The notes under the pieces are model-generated. The model was not told where the DNA came from. It made no database searches and saw only the letters and a program-made list of their open reading frames with translations. Positions 26,734 to 35,805 of a stretch of DNA of 64,000 bases are shown here, piece after piece. How positions within the stretch are numbered: the stretch's first letter is position 1; each line of letters opens with the position of its first letter. Origin of the DNA: Candidatus Marinarcus aquaticus (GTDB lineage: Bacteria > Campylobacterota > Campylobacteria > Campylobacterales > Arcobacteraceae); assembly GCF_004116335.1 (NCBI RefSeq), contig NZ_PDKN01000011.1:32222-96221 (forward strand), read 5' to 3'. Both the position numbers and the translations under genes were made by a program.

Positions 26734-28239
26734 ATGCAATATCTACAAATAAATAATCTTACTTTTAAATACACAAGCAGTGAAATTTTTTCAAATCTTA
26801 ATTTGAGTTTTGAAAAGGGTTGGAGCTGTATAGTTGGCTCAAATGGTTCAGGTAAAACCACACTTTTTAAACTCATTGCTAGAATACTAAACCCCCAAGA
26901 AGGTAATATCATTGGCAATGAGTTGGTCTATTATTGTGAACAAGAACTTCATGAAAAACCAAATGGTTTTGATGATTTTATTTACACATACAATACAAAA
27001 ACATTTAAGCTAAAAGAGTTACTTCACATAGAAGATGAGTGGTTTTATAGGTGGGAAACTCTAAGTTTCGGCGAGCGAAAACGCATACAAATAGCCATTG
27101 CTCTTTTTTTAGAACCTAATGTTTTATTGCTTGATGAACCAAGTAATCATCTGGATATAAAAACAAAAGAGATATTAATAAAGAGTTTGAAAAATTTTAA
27201 AAGCATTGGTATTTTAATAAGCCATGATAGAGAACTTTTGAACTCTTTGTGCCATAACACAGTTATTATAAAAAATAAAAAAATCTATAACTATAAAACC
27301 ACTTTCCAAAAGGCAACAGAAGAGTTAGATTCATATTTTAATTTTTTGCAAAAAGAGAATGATAATATAAACAGTAAAGTGAAAAAACTACAAAACAATA
27401 TTCAAGCGCAAAAAGAGAAAGTTTCTCAATCAAAAAGCAGATTATCTAAGAAAAATGTAAATACAAAAGATAAAAGTTTAAAAGAGAAAATAAACTTAGC
27501 AAAACTTACTGGAAAAGATAAATCTGATTCAAAACTTGTGACAAGTTTTTCTAAAAAAGCTCATGTATTATCCTCTAAAAGAAATGAAATAGAAAAAAAC
27601 TTTGACAAAGGTATTACTATAAAAGATGAAAAGAGTAAAAAAGAGAAGTTCTCTTTTCTTTTGCAAAAAGGTCAATTGCTTTTAGGCGAAAAAAAGATTT
27701 TAAAGTATGAAAATCTATCTTTAAATAAAAGTGATAAAATAGCCATAATAGGTGACAATGGTGTAGGGAAAAGCAGTTTTTTAAAACTACTTATCTCAAA
27801 AATATCATCTCTTAAAAACTATTTGTATCTTCCCCAAGAAATAGACTTAAAACAAAAAGAGAATCTTTTTGAAGCAATAAAGAGTTTGAATAATGAAAAA
27901 AAAGGTGAACTTTTTACTCTCATTCAAAGGTTGTCTTCAAATCCTAAAAATCTCTTAAACAATAACACTACAAGCCCAGGAGAGCTTAGAAAACTTTTTA
28001 TTGCAAAGGCTTTATTGGATAATATACAATTTATAATATTAGATGAACCTACCAATCATATGGATATAGATTCAATTGAGTCTATTGAACAAGCTTTAAA
28101 AGAGTATCAAAATACTCTAATCGTTGTAAGTCATGATAAAACTTTTGTAAAAAATATAAAAGCAAGAATTTACACTATCTTAAAAGGTGTAGGTGATTTT
28201 TATGAGTTAAAGGAAGCAGATGCAGCTAATAGAATATAA
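26734..28239 (+). CDS. ABC-F family ATPase
   Basis: A 501-residue soluble protein with two ABC domains and no membrane helices. Domain 1 has GSNGSGKT (about 35-42), SFGERKRIQIA and LLLDEPSNHLD. Domain 2 has GDNGVGKS (about 340-347), SPGELRKLFIAKALL and LDEPTNHMD. The charged inter-domain linker (about 210-290) is the ribosome-contacting element in antibiotic-protecting ABC-F proteins. The function may be ribosome protection or translation rescue; subclass is not assignable. It overlaps the downstream GNAT gene by 20 bases. Confidence 0.9.
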   Translation: MQYLQINNLTFKYTSSEIFSNLNLSFEKGWSCIVGSNGSGKTTLFKLIARILNPQEGNIIGNELVYYCEQELHEKPNGFDDFIYTYNTKTFKLKELLHIEDEWFYRWETLSFGERKRIQIAIALFLEPNVLLLDEPSNHLDIKTKEILIKSLKNFKSIGILISHDRELLNSLCHNTVIIKNKKIYNYKTTFQKATEELDSYFNFLQKENDNINSKVKKLQNNIQAQKEKVSQSKSRLSKKNVNTKDKSLKEKINLAKLTGKDKSDSKLVTSFSKKAHVLSSKRNEIEKNFDKGITIKDEKSKKEKFSFLLQKGQLLLGEKKILKYENLSLNKSDKIAIIGDNGVGKSSFLKLLISKISSLKNYLYLPQEIDLKQKENLFEAIKSLNNEKKGELFTLIQRLSSNPKNLLNNNTTSPGELRKLFIAKALLDNIQFIILDEPTNHMDIDSIESIEQALKEYQNTLIVVSHDKTFVKNIKARIYTILKGVGDFYELKEADAANRI

Positions 28240-28687
28240 TAAAAAATATCAAAAAACTATACCTAAACTTTTTACAAATACTATTCATAAAACATGCAAT
28301 AAAGATTATGCAAAAGAGCAATTAAAGGCTTGGGCAAATTTGCATATCGATTATGAAGTTTGGGAAAAAAGATTAAATACAACAAAACCCTATTTAGCAA
28401 TATTTGATGAAAAGTTAGTTGGTTTTGCTGAGTTTTATGAGGATAATATTGATTGCTTTTACGTACACCATGAATATCAAGGTTGTGGTGTAGGAAAAAT
28501 GCTTATAAATAATATCTTTAAAGAGGCAAAACAGAACGAACAAACTTTATTAAGAGTAGATGCAAGTATCACTGCAAAGCCATTTTTTGAAAAGTTTGGT
28601 TTTGTAGAAGTAAAAAAGAATAGAGTCGTAAGAAATAATATAGAGTTAATAAATTTTAGTATGCAAAGGGTGGAAGATGAAAAATAG
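28220..28687 (+). CDS. GNAT family N-acetyltransferase
   Basis: 155 residues. The acetyl-CoA-binding motif A is in FYVHHEYQGCGVGKMLINNI (about 85-104), with the preceding strand LVGFAEFY and the C-terminal AKPFFEKFGFVEVKK. The substrate is unknown. It is translationally nested between the ABC-F gene (20-base overlap) and the kinase-like gene (11-base overlap), which suggests a three-gene resistance or detoxification cassette. Confidence 0.88.
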   Translation: MQLIEYNKKYQKTIPKLFTNTIHKTCNKDYAKEQLKAWANLHIDYEVWEKRLNTTKPYLAIFDEKLVGFAEFYEDNIDCFYVHHEYQGCGVGKMLINNIFKEAKQNEQTLLRVDASITAKPFFEKFGFVEVKKNRVVRNNIELINFSMQRVEDEK

Positions 28688-29156
28688 ACTACATTTTATG
28701 TGTGGAAAAATGGCAGCAGGGAAATCGACACTGTCAAAAAAACTCTCTAAAGAACATAATGCCATTTTTTTAAGTGAAGATGAACTTTTAAAAAAGTTAT
28801 ATCCCGATGAAATAAAAACCATTGAAGATTATATAAAATATTCAAAAAGAGTAAAAGATACGATGTTTGAATTTATTGTTGACCTTTTAAAAAAAGGCAA
28901 TGAAGTTGTTTTGGATTTTCCTGCAAATACTGTTTCTCAAAGGCAGTGGTTCAAAGATATATTTGAAACAGCAAATGTTGAGCATATGATGTATTATGTA
29001 AAAAGAAGTGATGATATATGTAAAGAGCAACTGAAAAAAAGAAATGAAAATTTATCTAAAGATGCTCCTTTGATAGATGAAGCAACTTTTGATGCGATAA
29101 CAAAATATTTTCAAGAACCAAAAGAAGAGGAAGGTTTTAATATAAAATATGAGTAA
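28677..29156 (+). CDS. Small P-loop kinase-like ATPase
   Basis: 159 residues with a Walker A loop right at the N-terminus, CGKMAAGKST (8-17). EVVLDFPANTVSQRQW follows (about 79-94), a phosphoryl-acceptor and Walker-B-like region, then YYVKRSDDICKEQLKKRN, a lid region. This is the build of AAA_33/zeta-toxin-like or aminoglycoside/shikimate-kinase-like small kinases. The substrate is unknown. It is the last gene of the ABC-F/GNAT unit. Confidence 0.82.
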   Translation: MKNRLHFMCGKMAAGKSTLSKKLSKEHNAIFLSEDELLKKLYPDEIKTIEDYIKYSKRVKDTMFEFIVDLLKKGNEVVLDFPANTVSQRQWFKDIFETANVEHMMYYVKRSDDICKEQLKKRNENLSKDAPLIDEATFDAITKYFQEPKEEEGFNIKYE

Positions 29157-29208
29157 ATAAGTTGGGAAGTAAAAAGCGCTATTAAGATTATTTGGTTATC
29201 ATTCATTT

Positions 29209-30021
29209 ATGAAACAACACAAGAGTTTTACAAGAATTTTTACAGATAAAAACTTGCCTTTTTTAGAGTTGAGATACTCCAATAATACAAAACATTATAA
29301 AGAACATCTGCATGATACTTTTTCGATTGGTATTAATTTACAAGGTGAATCTGTTTATACCAATAAGGATGCTCAATACGATTTAGACAAAGGCATGCTT
29401 GCGGTGGTTAACCCACATACAATTCACTCTTGCAATCCTGTTCAAAAAACCCCAAATGTATATTATATGATGTATTTAGATGAACAATGGTGTCAAGGTA
29501 TTCAAAACTCTATTTCAGAAGATATTACGCACTTTAAAGAGTTTCCTGAAGATATTTTATACGATGAAACACTGTATGATGAGTTTAAAACTTTATGCGA
29601 GACGCTGTTTGGTGAAATCACATATTTAGAAAAAGAGGATTTTTTGATTCGTTTTTTTACGCAATTTTTTGGACAATATTTAAAGGACTCAAAAGAGAAG
29701 TTTGAGGATACCGTGTTTGAAGATATCAAAGCGTATTTAAATGAAAATTTTCAACAAAATATCTCGTTGATAGATTTGTCAAGCAAATTTGAGTTAAACC
29801 CTTTTTATATTATTCGTCTTTTTAAAACACATCTTAACACAACGCCACATGCGTATTTGATTAACATTAAAATCAATAAGGCAAAAGAGCTTTTAAAAGC
29901 CAATCATTCGATTGTGGATACAGCATTGGAGTGTGGTTTTGCAGACCAAAGTCATCTGCATAGAAACTTTTTAAAAATTGTAGCTACCACACCCAAAGAG
30001 TACCAACAAAATTTTGCATAG
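29209..30021 (+). CDS. AraC family transcriptional regulator
   Basis: 270 residues. The N-terminal AraC cupin (about 15-110) contains HDTFSIGINLQG and HTIHSCNP. The C-terminal double helix-turn-helix (about 165-268) contains LSSKFELNPFYIIRLFKTHLNTTPHAYLIN and ALECGFADQSHLHRNFLKIVATTPKEYQQ. It precedes the LysE-type exporter by 69 bases on the same strand, so it may control that gene. Confidence 0.92.
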   Translation: MKQHKSFTRIFTDKNLPFLELRYSNNTKHYKEHLHDTFSIGINLQGESVYTNKDAQYDLDKGMLAVVNPHTIHSCNPVQKTPNVYYMMYLDEQWCQGIQNSISEDITHFKEFPEDILYDETLYDEFKTLCETLFGEITYLEKEDFLIRFFTQFFGQYLKDSKEKFEDTVFEDIKAYLNENFQQNISLIDLSSKFELNPFYIIRLFKTHLNTTPHAYLINIKINKAKELLKANHSIVDTALECGFADQSHLHRNFLKIVATTPKEYQQNFA

Positions 30022-30090
30022 TCAATTTTGTACAAGATAAAAAACTTACAAATCTCTATACTTCTTTTTTTGAAATAGGAGAGTGATGGT

Positions 30091-30726
30091 ATGGAGATAT
30101 ATCTATCGGGTTTTTTAGCGCTGGCATTGGCACACTTTGTGGCATTGCTCAGTCCGGGAGTTGACTTTTTTTTAATTCTTTCAAACGCTTCAAAATATGG
30201 ACGCTCTTCTGGAGTAGTCACATCTGCTGGAATCGCTACGGGAAATTTGGTCTATATTTTATTGGCATTGTTTGGAATAACTCTAATTAAAGAGAATGAA
30301 TTGGTTTTTGCATCCCTTAAAATATTGGGTTCCCTCTATCTTTTGTATATTGGTTATATGCTTTTAAGAGTAAAAAAAAGAGAACTCTTTTCAAATCAAA
30401 CAGAAGAGAAAAAACGAAAAAAAGAGACAATAAAATATTTTTCAATGGGCTTTTTATCTGCAATTTTGAATCCTAAAAATTCCATATTTTATTTGACGAT
30501 GTTTACAATATCGATTCAAAATGACACCCCATTTTATGTGCAATCATTTTACGCAGCATGGATGTTTCTTGCAGTACTGTTTTGGGATATTTTTGTTGTT
30601 TATTTGGTGACAAATTCAAAAAGTCGTATATGGGTTGAGCGATATTCAAACCATATAGAGAAAGTTTCAGGAGCAATTCTTCTGTTTTTGGGCAGTTCTA
30701 TTTTAGTTGACAGCGTATTATACTAA
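30091..30726 (+). CDS. LysE family exporter
   Basis: 211 residues with about six membrane helices. The LysE/RhtB signature lies at the N-terminus: ALAHFVALLSPGVDFFLILSN (10-30), with ASKYGRSSGVVTSAGIATGN following. A cytoplasmic basic loop (KKRELFSNQTEEKKRKKE) separates the two halves. It probably exports an amino acid or related metabolite. It has a GGAGAG ribosome site and follows an AraC regulator. Confidence 0.9.
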   Translation: MEIYLSGFLALALAHFVALLSPGVDFFLILSNASKYGRSSGVVTSAGIATGNLVYILLALFGITLIKENELVFASLKILGSLYLLYIGYMLLRVKKRELFSNQTEEKKRKKETIKYFSMGFLSAILNPKNSIFYLTMFTISIQNDTPFYVQSFYAAWMFLAVLFWDIFVVYLVTNSKSRIWVERYSNHIEKVSGAILLFLGSSILVDSVLY

Positions 30727-30747
30727 AATCAATATCTCTGCAAAGGG

Positions 30748-31260
30748 TTACAGCCCCATTGCAGATTGAGTGGCAAAGATAACAATGCCAATAGCAAAAA
30801 GAACAACCACGATCAAAGCAAGCAGTTTATAAAAAGAGAATTGTAAGCGGATGGTTTCACCATTATGTATTTCAATGTTATGGTATTTGATGCACAAGTA
30901 GATTAAAACAACTGCAAGCAGTGAACTGATAACCTCTATGGAAAAAAGAGTTGATGACATGGTCACAGGACTTGTTGGAAAAATCTTAAATAAATCAAGT
31001 ATATATACAAACAGATAAAGCAGGGCAAAAATAGCACTTAAAACAACGGAGTATTTTTTCTTTTTTGCGATTAAAAAAGCCACAACAAAACTAAGAAGCC
31101 CCAATGTGGTAAGAAAGATGTTAAACAATGCTAAAACGGTTTCACTGTAGTGCGAGAAGTCTCTTGTTTCTATGGGACCACCCGGAACTAAAATTGTCAG
31201 TAAAACAGATAAAACAACAAGCAAAAAAGCAATAACATAATGGATGTTTTTTGTAAGCAT
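30748..31260 (-). CDS. Small integral membrane protein of unknown function
   Basis: 170 residues with about five hydrophobic segments (near 8-26, 42-66, 75-95, 105-123 and 146-164) and short loops. No conserved charged motif is evident. An AAAGGT site precedes the ATG. It lies convergent to the LysE gene and divergent from the transglutaminase-GNAT gene. Function unknown. Confidence 0.65.
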   Translation of the reverse strand: MLTKNIHYVIAFLLVVLSVLLTILVPGGPIETRDFSHYSETVLALFNIFLTTLGLLSFVVAFLIAKKKKYSVVLSAIFALLYLFVYILDLFKIFPTSPVTMSSTLFSIEVISSLLAVVLIYLCIKYHNIEIHNGETIRLQFSFYKLLALIVVVLFAIGIVIFATQSAMGL

Positions 31261-31403
31261 GATAAACCTTTGTATGTAGAGAAATAGTAAAAACTATTTT
31301 ACTTAAATGGATGTTGTATGAAGGTTAAAAGCTTGATAAAGATTAAAAAAAGTTATGATAAAGTGAAATAAAATTTTTCTTTTATTTGAAAGTAGAGTTA
31401 TTT

Positions 31404-32414
31404 ATGAATTTAAAAAACTATTTAGAAGAGGCAAACATCATTGATTTTAGCAATCAAGCAATACACAACTTAGCCAAAAGTTTATCACAAAACTGCAGTA
31501 GCGATGAACAAATAGCTAAAAACTGTTTTATTTATGTTCGAGATGAAGTAGCACACAGTGGTGATATAAAAGCAGAAGTTACTACGTGTAAAGCAAGCGA
31601 TGTCTTAAAGTATAAAACAGGTTGGTGTTATGCTAAATCGCATCTTCTTGCAGCGCTTTTAAGAGCCAACAATATCCCTACAGGGTTTTGTTATCAACGT
31701 TTGAGTTGTGGAGAGTATGAAGATGATCAGTATTGTTTGCATGGTTTAAATGCTGTGTATTTGGAAAAATATGGTTGGTATCGTATAGACCCACGAGGAA
31801 ACAAAGAGGGTGTGGATGCACAGTTTACTCCACCCATTGAAAAGCTGGCATTTAAACTGGAAAAAAACGAATATGATTTGGCACAAATCTATGATAAACC
31901 TTTAACGATGGTAATAAAGAGTTTACAAACTTTTGAAGGTTATAAGCAAATGTCAAAAAATCTTCCATTGACCAATGAGTTTATAAGACGAGCAAAATAT
32001 GAAGATGCAGAAGAATTAAGTTCTCTGGTGACAGGTTTATTGCCCTATATTTTTAAACAAACTCCTTCATGGTTTGAAGAAGAGATAAGCCAAGAAAGTT
32101 TTGAAAAAAGACTAAAAGATAAAAGTTATGAACACTATATTTATACAGTGGATAAAAAAACAGTGGGCTTTCTTGTCATAAAAGAAAAAAGTCATCTCTT
32201 TCATCTTTTTGTTGACGAAATGTTTCACAAAAAGGGCATTGCAAAAAAATTGTTTGAGTGTGTAAAAAATAATATGGATGTAACACATATGAGGGTCAAT
32301 GCTTCTTTGTACTCTGTACCCGTTTACAAAGCTTTGGGCTTTAAAGAGAGAGGAAAAGAGGAAAACTATCAAGGTTTAGAGTATCAACCAATGGTGTATC
32401 AATCTATTGTTTAA
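31404..32414 (+). CDS. Transglutaminase-like domain fused to a GNAT acetyltransferase domain
   Basis: 336 residues. The N-terminal half has a transglutaminase/cysteine-protease triad: Cys in YKTGWCYAKSHLLAALLRA (about 71-89), His in CLHGLNAVY and Asp in RIDPRGN. The C-terminal half (about 200-330) is a GNAT domain with HLFVDEMFHKKGIAKKLFECV as the acetyl-CoA motif and VPVYKALGFKERG. I chose the ATG at 31404 over an in-frame TTG at 31386. Such a two-enzyme fusion suggests action on peptides or a shared amine substrate. The gene's stop overlaps that of the convergent MocR gene by 11 bases. Confidence 0.82.
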   Translation: MNLKNYLEEANIIDFSNQAIHNLAKSLSQNCSSDEQIAKNCFIYVRDEVAHSGDIKAEVTTCKASDVLKYKTGWCYAKSHLLAALLRANNIPTGFCYQRLSCGEYEDDQYCLHGLNAVYLEKYGWYRIDPRGNKEGVDAQFTPPIEKLAFKLEKNEYDLAQIYDKPLTMVIKSLQTFEGYKQMSKNLPLTNEFIRRAKYEDAEELSSLVTGLLPYIFKQTPSWFEEEISQESFEKRLKDKSYEHYIYTVDKKTVGFLVIKEKSHLFHLFVDEMFHKKGIAKKLFECVKNNMDVTHMRVNASLYSVPVYKALGFKERGKEENYQGLEYQPMVYQSIV

Positions 32415-32424
32415 TAGATTGATA
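32397..32424. terminator. Bidirectional hairpin containing both stop codons of convergent genes
   Basis: A perfect 12-bp stem, TATCAATCTATT/AATAGATTGATA, with a GTTT loop. It contains the plus-strand TAA at 32412 and the minus-strand TAG at 32404-32406. It would be a compact shared terminator, though without T-runs. Confidence 0.5.
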
Positions 32425-33786
32425 CCAGATATTACTGAACAGTTCTATGGCTTTTTGCATTGTTTCTTCATTTTCAAAACCTCCAAAACCCATTCGAATT
32501 GCTTCCCACTTCCCCCCTGAAGTATCTTTTGCAAAATAAAGTTTGATCAAGTTTTCTTCAGCTAAAGTTTTAAATTTATCCCAATCAAAAGCTAAAGTTG
32601 GATTTATAGTTATCGCAAGCCCAGCTCCTTGGGCTTCTATTTTCATACTATTGTCCAGATATTGTTGTAATAAAGTTTTGAGCTGTTCATGTCTTTTTTT
32701 ATTTAATAATCTTAGTTTTCTAAGATGTTTTTCATAGTATCCTTCTTTCATAAATAGTGTTAATGTTTTTTGACTAATCAGTGAAACTTTTGAAAAATGT
32801 GCATCATAATAACTTTCATAAATTGGTAGCAGATGGTATGGTAAAACCATATAACTTATTCTAAGTGCAGGAGAAAGTGATTTTGAAAATGTACCAAAAT
32901 ATACTACTTTATCAAAGGTATCAAGACCTTGTAGACAAGGTATGGGTCTGTTATAATAAGTAAGCTCACTGTCATAATCATCTTCTAATATTAAACCATC
33001 TTTCTTTTGTGCCCATTTTAGAAGTTTGAGTCGATTGGTTATAGGCATCGTAACCCCTTTGGGGTATTGATTTGATGGGGTAATATACACAAGTTTAGAG
33101 TTTGAATTGTGTAATTCTTTGATAACTAAACCATTATTATCTATATTTATTTTTTCAACAGTGTATCCATAACTTTCAAAGGTACGTCTTGCTACATGAT
33201 AACCGGGGTCTTCTATGGCAAAAGATTTATATTTAGATTGAACCATTTTTGCAAATAAATTTATGGATTCACTAAAGCCACTGGTGATTACGATTTGGCT
33301 GGCATCACATTTCGCACCCCGTGATTTTATGAGATATTTGACAATCTCTTCTCTTAGTTCTATTTCTCCTTGTCCATCGGGATAAGATGAAAAATCAGTA
33401 ATTTTATCTATGGCTTTTGAGCTCAGTCTTTTCCATAGTTTTGCAGGGAAAGACTCTTTTGGTAGGTGTACTGGATAAAAGTCGTAAAAGTAATTTCTTT
33501 TTTTTGTTATAGGTTTTCTTTTTATGTTTTGTTTTTGTTCAAAATCTTTATAGTTGGTATCACTTACAAAATATCCACTTTGTGGTTTGCTGTCTATATA
33601 TCCTTCTGCATAGAGTTGAGCATATGTATTTTCAACGGTTGTTTTGCTTATTTGATACTCAGAAGAGAATTGTCTTATCGAAGGAAGTTTTGAACCAGCT
33701 TTTAGATTTAATTGTATGTCTTTTTTTATCTGTTCATATAATTGAATATAAAGTGGGGTGGTACTTGATGGATTTAATGTGTACAA
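32404..33786 (-). CDS. MocR/PdxR-type regulator (GntR HTH plus aminotransferase domain)
   Basis: 460 residues. The N-terminal GntR winged helix (about 8-75) reads PLYIQLYEQIKKDIQL...GSKLPSIRQFSSEYQISKTTVENTYAQL. The C-terminal fold-type-I aminotransferase domain (about 110-455) has the PLP lysine in YFGTFSKSLSPALRISYM and LEDDYDSELTY. MocR proteins sense PLP or amino compounds and usually control a divergent gene. Here the divergent neighbours, 98 bases away, are the AhpD-like and Nim-like genes. Confidence 0.93.
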   Translation of the reverse strand: MYTLNPSSTTPLYIQLYEQIKKDIQLNLKAGSKLPSIRQFSSEYQISKTTVENTYAQLYAEGYIDSKPQSGYFVSDTNYKDFEQKQNIKRKPITKKRNYFYDFYPVHLPKESFPAKLWKRLSSKAIDKITDFSSYPDGQGEIELREEIVKYLIKSRGAKCDASQIVITSGFSESINLFAKMVQSKYKSFAIEDPGYHVARRTFESYGYTVEKINIDNNGLVIKELHNSNSKLVYITPSNQYPKGVTMPITNRLKLLKWAQKKDGLILEDDYDSELTYYNRPIPCLQGLDTFDKVVYFGTFSKSLSPALRISYMVLPYHLLPIYESYYDAHFSKVSLISQKTLTLFMKEGYYEKHLRKLRLLNKKRHEQLKTLLQQYLDNSMKIEAQGAGLAITINPTLAFDWDKFKTLAEENLIKLYFAKDTSGGKWEAIRMGFGGFENEETMQKAIELFSNIWYQSIKQ

Positions 33787-33884
33787 AACTGTCCTTATAA
33801 ATTATTTATAAATTGTATCTTTATTTCATGACACTTTAGTGATATTATATGAAAAATAACTTAATAGAGAGTAAAGGATATAAA

Positions 33885-34334
33885 ATGGATAAAAGAATAA
33901 ATCTGGGTAAAAAAGCACCTCACATGTACGATAAATTAATATCTTTAAAGCATGACATGCAAGCTTTGATAAAAGATGCAAATATGAATGAAGGTTTTAG
34001 TCATCTATTATTACTTCGAGCTTCACAGATTAATGGTTGTGCTTTTTGTGTAAGACTTCATACAAAAGATGCTTTAGATACAGGTGAAAATATAGAAAGA
34101 ATAAGTGTACTTCCAGCTTGGAGAGAAACCGAATATTTTAATGAAAAAGAGAGAGCAAGTTTAGAGTTAGTTGAGGCAATTTGTTATATCAAAGATACAC
34201 ATTTTCCCAACAAAGTATATGAAGAAGCAAAAGAAGTTTTAGATGAAAAGGAAATCTTAGCAGTTGAATGGTTAGCGCTTATAATAAATGCGTTAAATAT
34301 ATTAGCCATAAGCAGTAGATTAGAGGTGAAATAG
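33885..34334 (+). CDS. Carboxymuconolactone decarboxylase / AhpD-like protein
   Basis: 149 residues from the ATG at 33885, which follows AAAGGA (an in-frame ATG at 33849 lacks a site). The CMD fold is shown by LLLLRASQINGCAFCVRLHTKDALDTGE (about 43-70), where CAFC is the AhpD-type redox pair and His the proton relay. It probably has peroxidase-type antioxidant activity. It starts divergently from the MocR gene and precedes a flavoprotein gene by 10 bases. Confidence 0.9.
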   Translation: MDKRINLGKKAPHMYDKLISLKHDMQALIKDANMNEGFSHLLLLRASQINGCAFCVRLHTKDALDTGENIERISVLPAWRETEYFNEKERASLELVEAICYIKDTHFPNKVYEEAKEVLDEKEILAVEWLALIINALNILAISSRLEVK

Positions 34335-34344
34335 GAGAATTTAA

Positions 34345-34941
34345 ATGAGAAGAAGTGAATTTGAAATAAAAAATAAAGCAATCATAGAAGAGATTTTAAA
34401 CAGCAGTGAATATGCAACTTTGGCATTGAGTTGTGATAATAAACCTTACAGTGTACCTGTAAATTTTGTCCATGATGGAAAAGTTGTATATTTTCATGGA
34501 GCAAAAAAAGGGAAGAAAAAAGAGTTTATTGTATCAAACTCTTATGCTGCTTTTAGTATTGCTTTGCCTTACTCTTTAATACAATCATATTTTAGTAGCA
34601 ATGATGATTTAGCTTGTCCTGCTACACAATTTTTTAGGTCAGTTTGCGCAAGTGGACAAGTGCTTATTGTGGAAGATTATGATGAAAAAGTAAAAGCTTT
34701 GTCTCTTTTGATGAAAAAACTTCAACCAGAAGGAAAATATAAGCCATTAAACCAAGATGTTTATACTAAAATGATCAATGCCACAGAAGTTTTTAGGTTT
34801 GATATTGAAAATATTACAGGAAAACTAAAAGTAGGGCAAAATTTATCTCAAGATAGATATGAAATGGTTTTAGATTACCTTGAAAAAAGAGCTTATAATA
34901 TAGATAAAGAAACAATTTTAAGTATGAAGCAAAGTATATGA
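34345..34941 (+). CDS. PNPOx-like flavin-binding protein (Nim-like)
   Basis: 198 residues of the split-barrel FMN-binding fold. ATLALSCDNKPYSVPVNFVHDG (about 23-44) and VVYFHGAKKGKKKEFI (about 45-60) are the flavin-binding strands; the FHGA histidine matches the catalytic-type residue of nitroimidazole reductases. It probably reduces a small nitro- or quinone-type compound, or acts as an FMN/PLP-linked protein under the divergent MocR regulator. It has a GGAGAA ribosome site. Confidence 0.85.
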   Translation: MRRSEFEIKNKAIIEEILNSSEYATLALSCDNKPYSVPVNFVHDGKVVYFHGAKKGKKKEFIVSNSYAAFSIALPYSLIQSYFSSNDDLACPATQFFRSVCASGQVLIVEDYDEKVKALSLLMKKLQPEGKYKPLNQDVYTKMINATEVFRFDIENITGKLKVGQNLSQDRYEMVLDYLEKRAYNIDKETILSMKQSI

Positions 34942-34976
34942 AATAAGTCTGAAAAATAAGCTTTTTTAAGCTTAAT

Positions 34977-35004
34977 AAAACAGTTTGAGATTTTTCTGTT
35001 TTTT
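34977..35004 (+). terminator. Probable terminator after the Nim-like gene
   Basis: AAAACAG...CTGTTTTTT forms a 7-bp stem with a 12-base loop and ends in a T-run, 36 bases after the stop. A second small hairpin, TAAGCTT/AAGCTTA, lies just before it. Confidence 0.5.
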
Positions 35005-35146
35005 ATAAGAAACATTATGTACTATAAGAGATAACAATCATTTTTATAATCTTTAGATTTTATGATTAATTATTTTTTACTTTGACTTTTTTTGTTACAA
35101 TACAGGGGTAAACTTTATAGATTTAAATAGTATTGAGGTTCTTATA

Positions 35147-35776
35147 ATGAACATAGAAAGATTAAAAGATGTTGAGGCTGAATTTTTTGCTGCATATCCA
35201 AAAGGATTTGAGGATGAGAAATTAATAAGACTTGTTAAAAAATTCAATCCTGAGAAACTAGAGGCTTATGCAAAAGAGGCTTTTAAAAAAGAGAATTTTT
35301 CAGATCCACATTTTATAACAGAAGCATATTTTAAAACCATACAAAAATCAGTTATGGTATCACTTTTTGATAAAGTAAAACTTCGGGATGTAATAAAAGC
35401 TTTAACCTCTTATGAAAAAGATATGCTTTGTATCGAACTTTATGAACTATTGCATGGGAATAAAAAAAATGGTTTTGAAGGGCTTGTTGAGTTTTTAGCT
35501 GAATTTAGAATGGCAAAGTGGACTTTAGTGACCCTTGTACCTTATAGTTTTAATAGGCAAACAGAGTATTTCATCAAACCAACAACAACAAAGAATATCA
35601 TAAAATATCTGGAAATTTCTAATTTAATATATAAACCACGACCATCTTATGAGTTTTATAAACAATACACTAAAGTTTTAGATAATATCAAAACAAAAGT
35701 TTCAAAACCACTCTCATTTGACAATGCTGCATTTACAGGATTTTTAAAAATGGGTATTGAAATTTGTAATGAATAA
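35147..35776 (+). CDS. Conserved-looking 209-residue protein of unknown function
   Basis: A soluble, mostly helical protein. Its N-terminus, LKDVEAEFFAAYPKGFEDEKLIRLVKKFNPEKL, and its aromatic centre, FLAEFRMAKWTLVTLVPYSF, look ordered and non-repetitive. No recognised domain. It has a well-spaced start and lies 29 bases before the response regulator on the same strand, so it may belong to the same transcript. Function unknown. Confidence 0.65.
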   Translation: MNIERLKDVEAEFFAAYPKGFEDEKLIRLVKKFNPEKLEAYAKEAFKKENFSDPHFITEAYFKTIQKSVMVSLFDKVKLRDVIKALTSYEKDMLCIELYELLHGNKKNGFEGLVEFLAEFRMAKWTLVTLVPYSFNRQTEYFIKPTTTKNIIKYLEISNLIYKPRPSYEFYKQYTKVLDNIKTKVSKPLSFDNAAFTGFLKMGIEICNE

Positions 35777-35805
35777 TTAATTTATATGCACTTAAAAGGG
35801 AAAAA

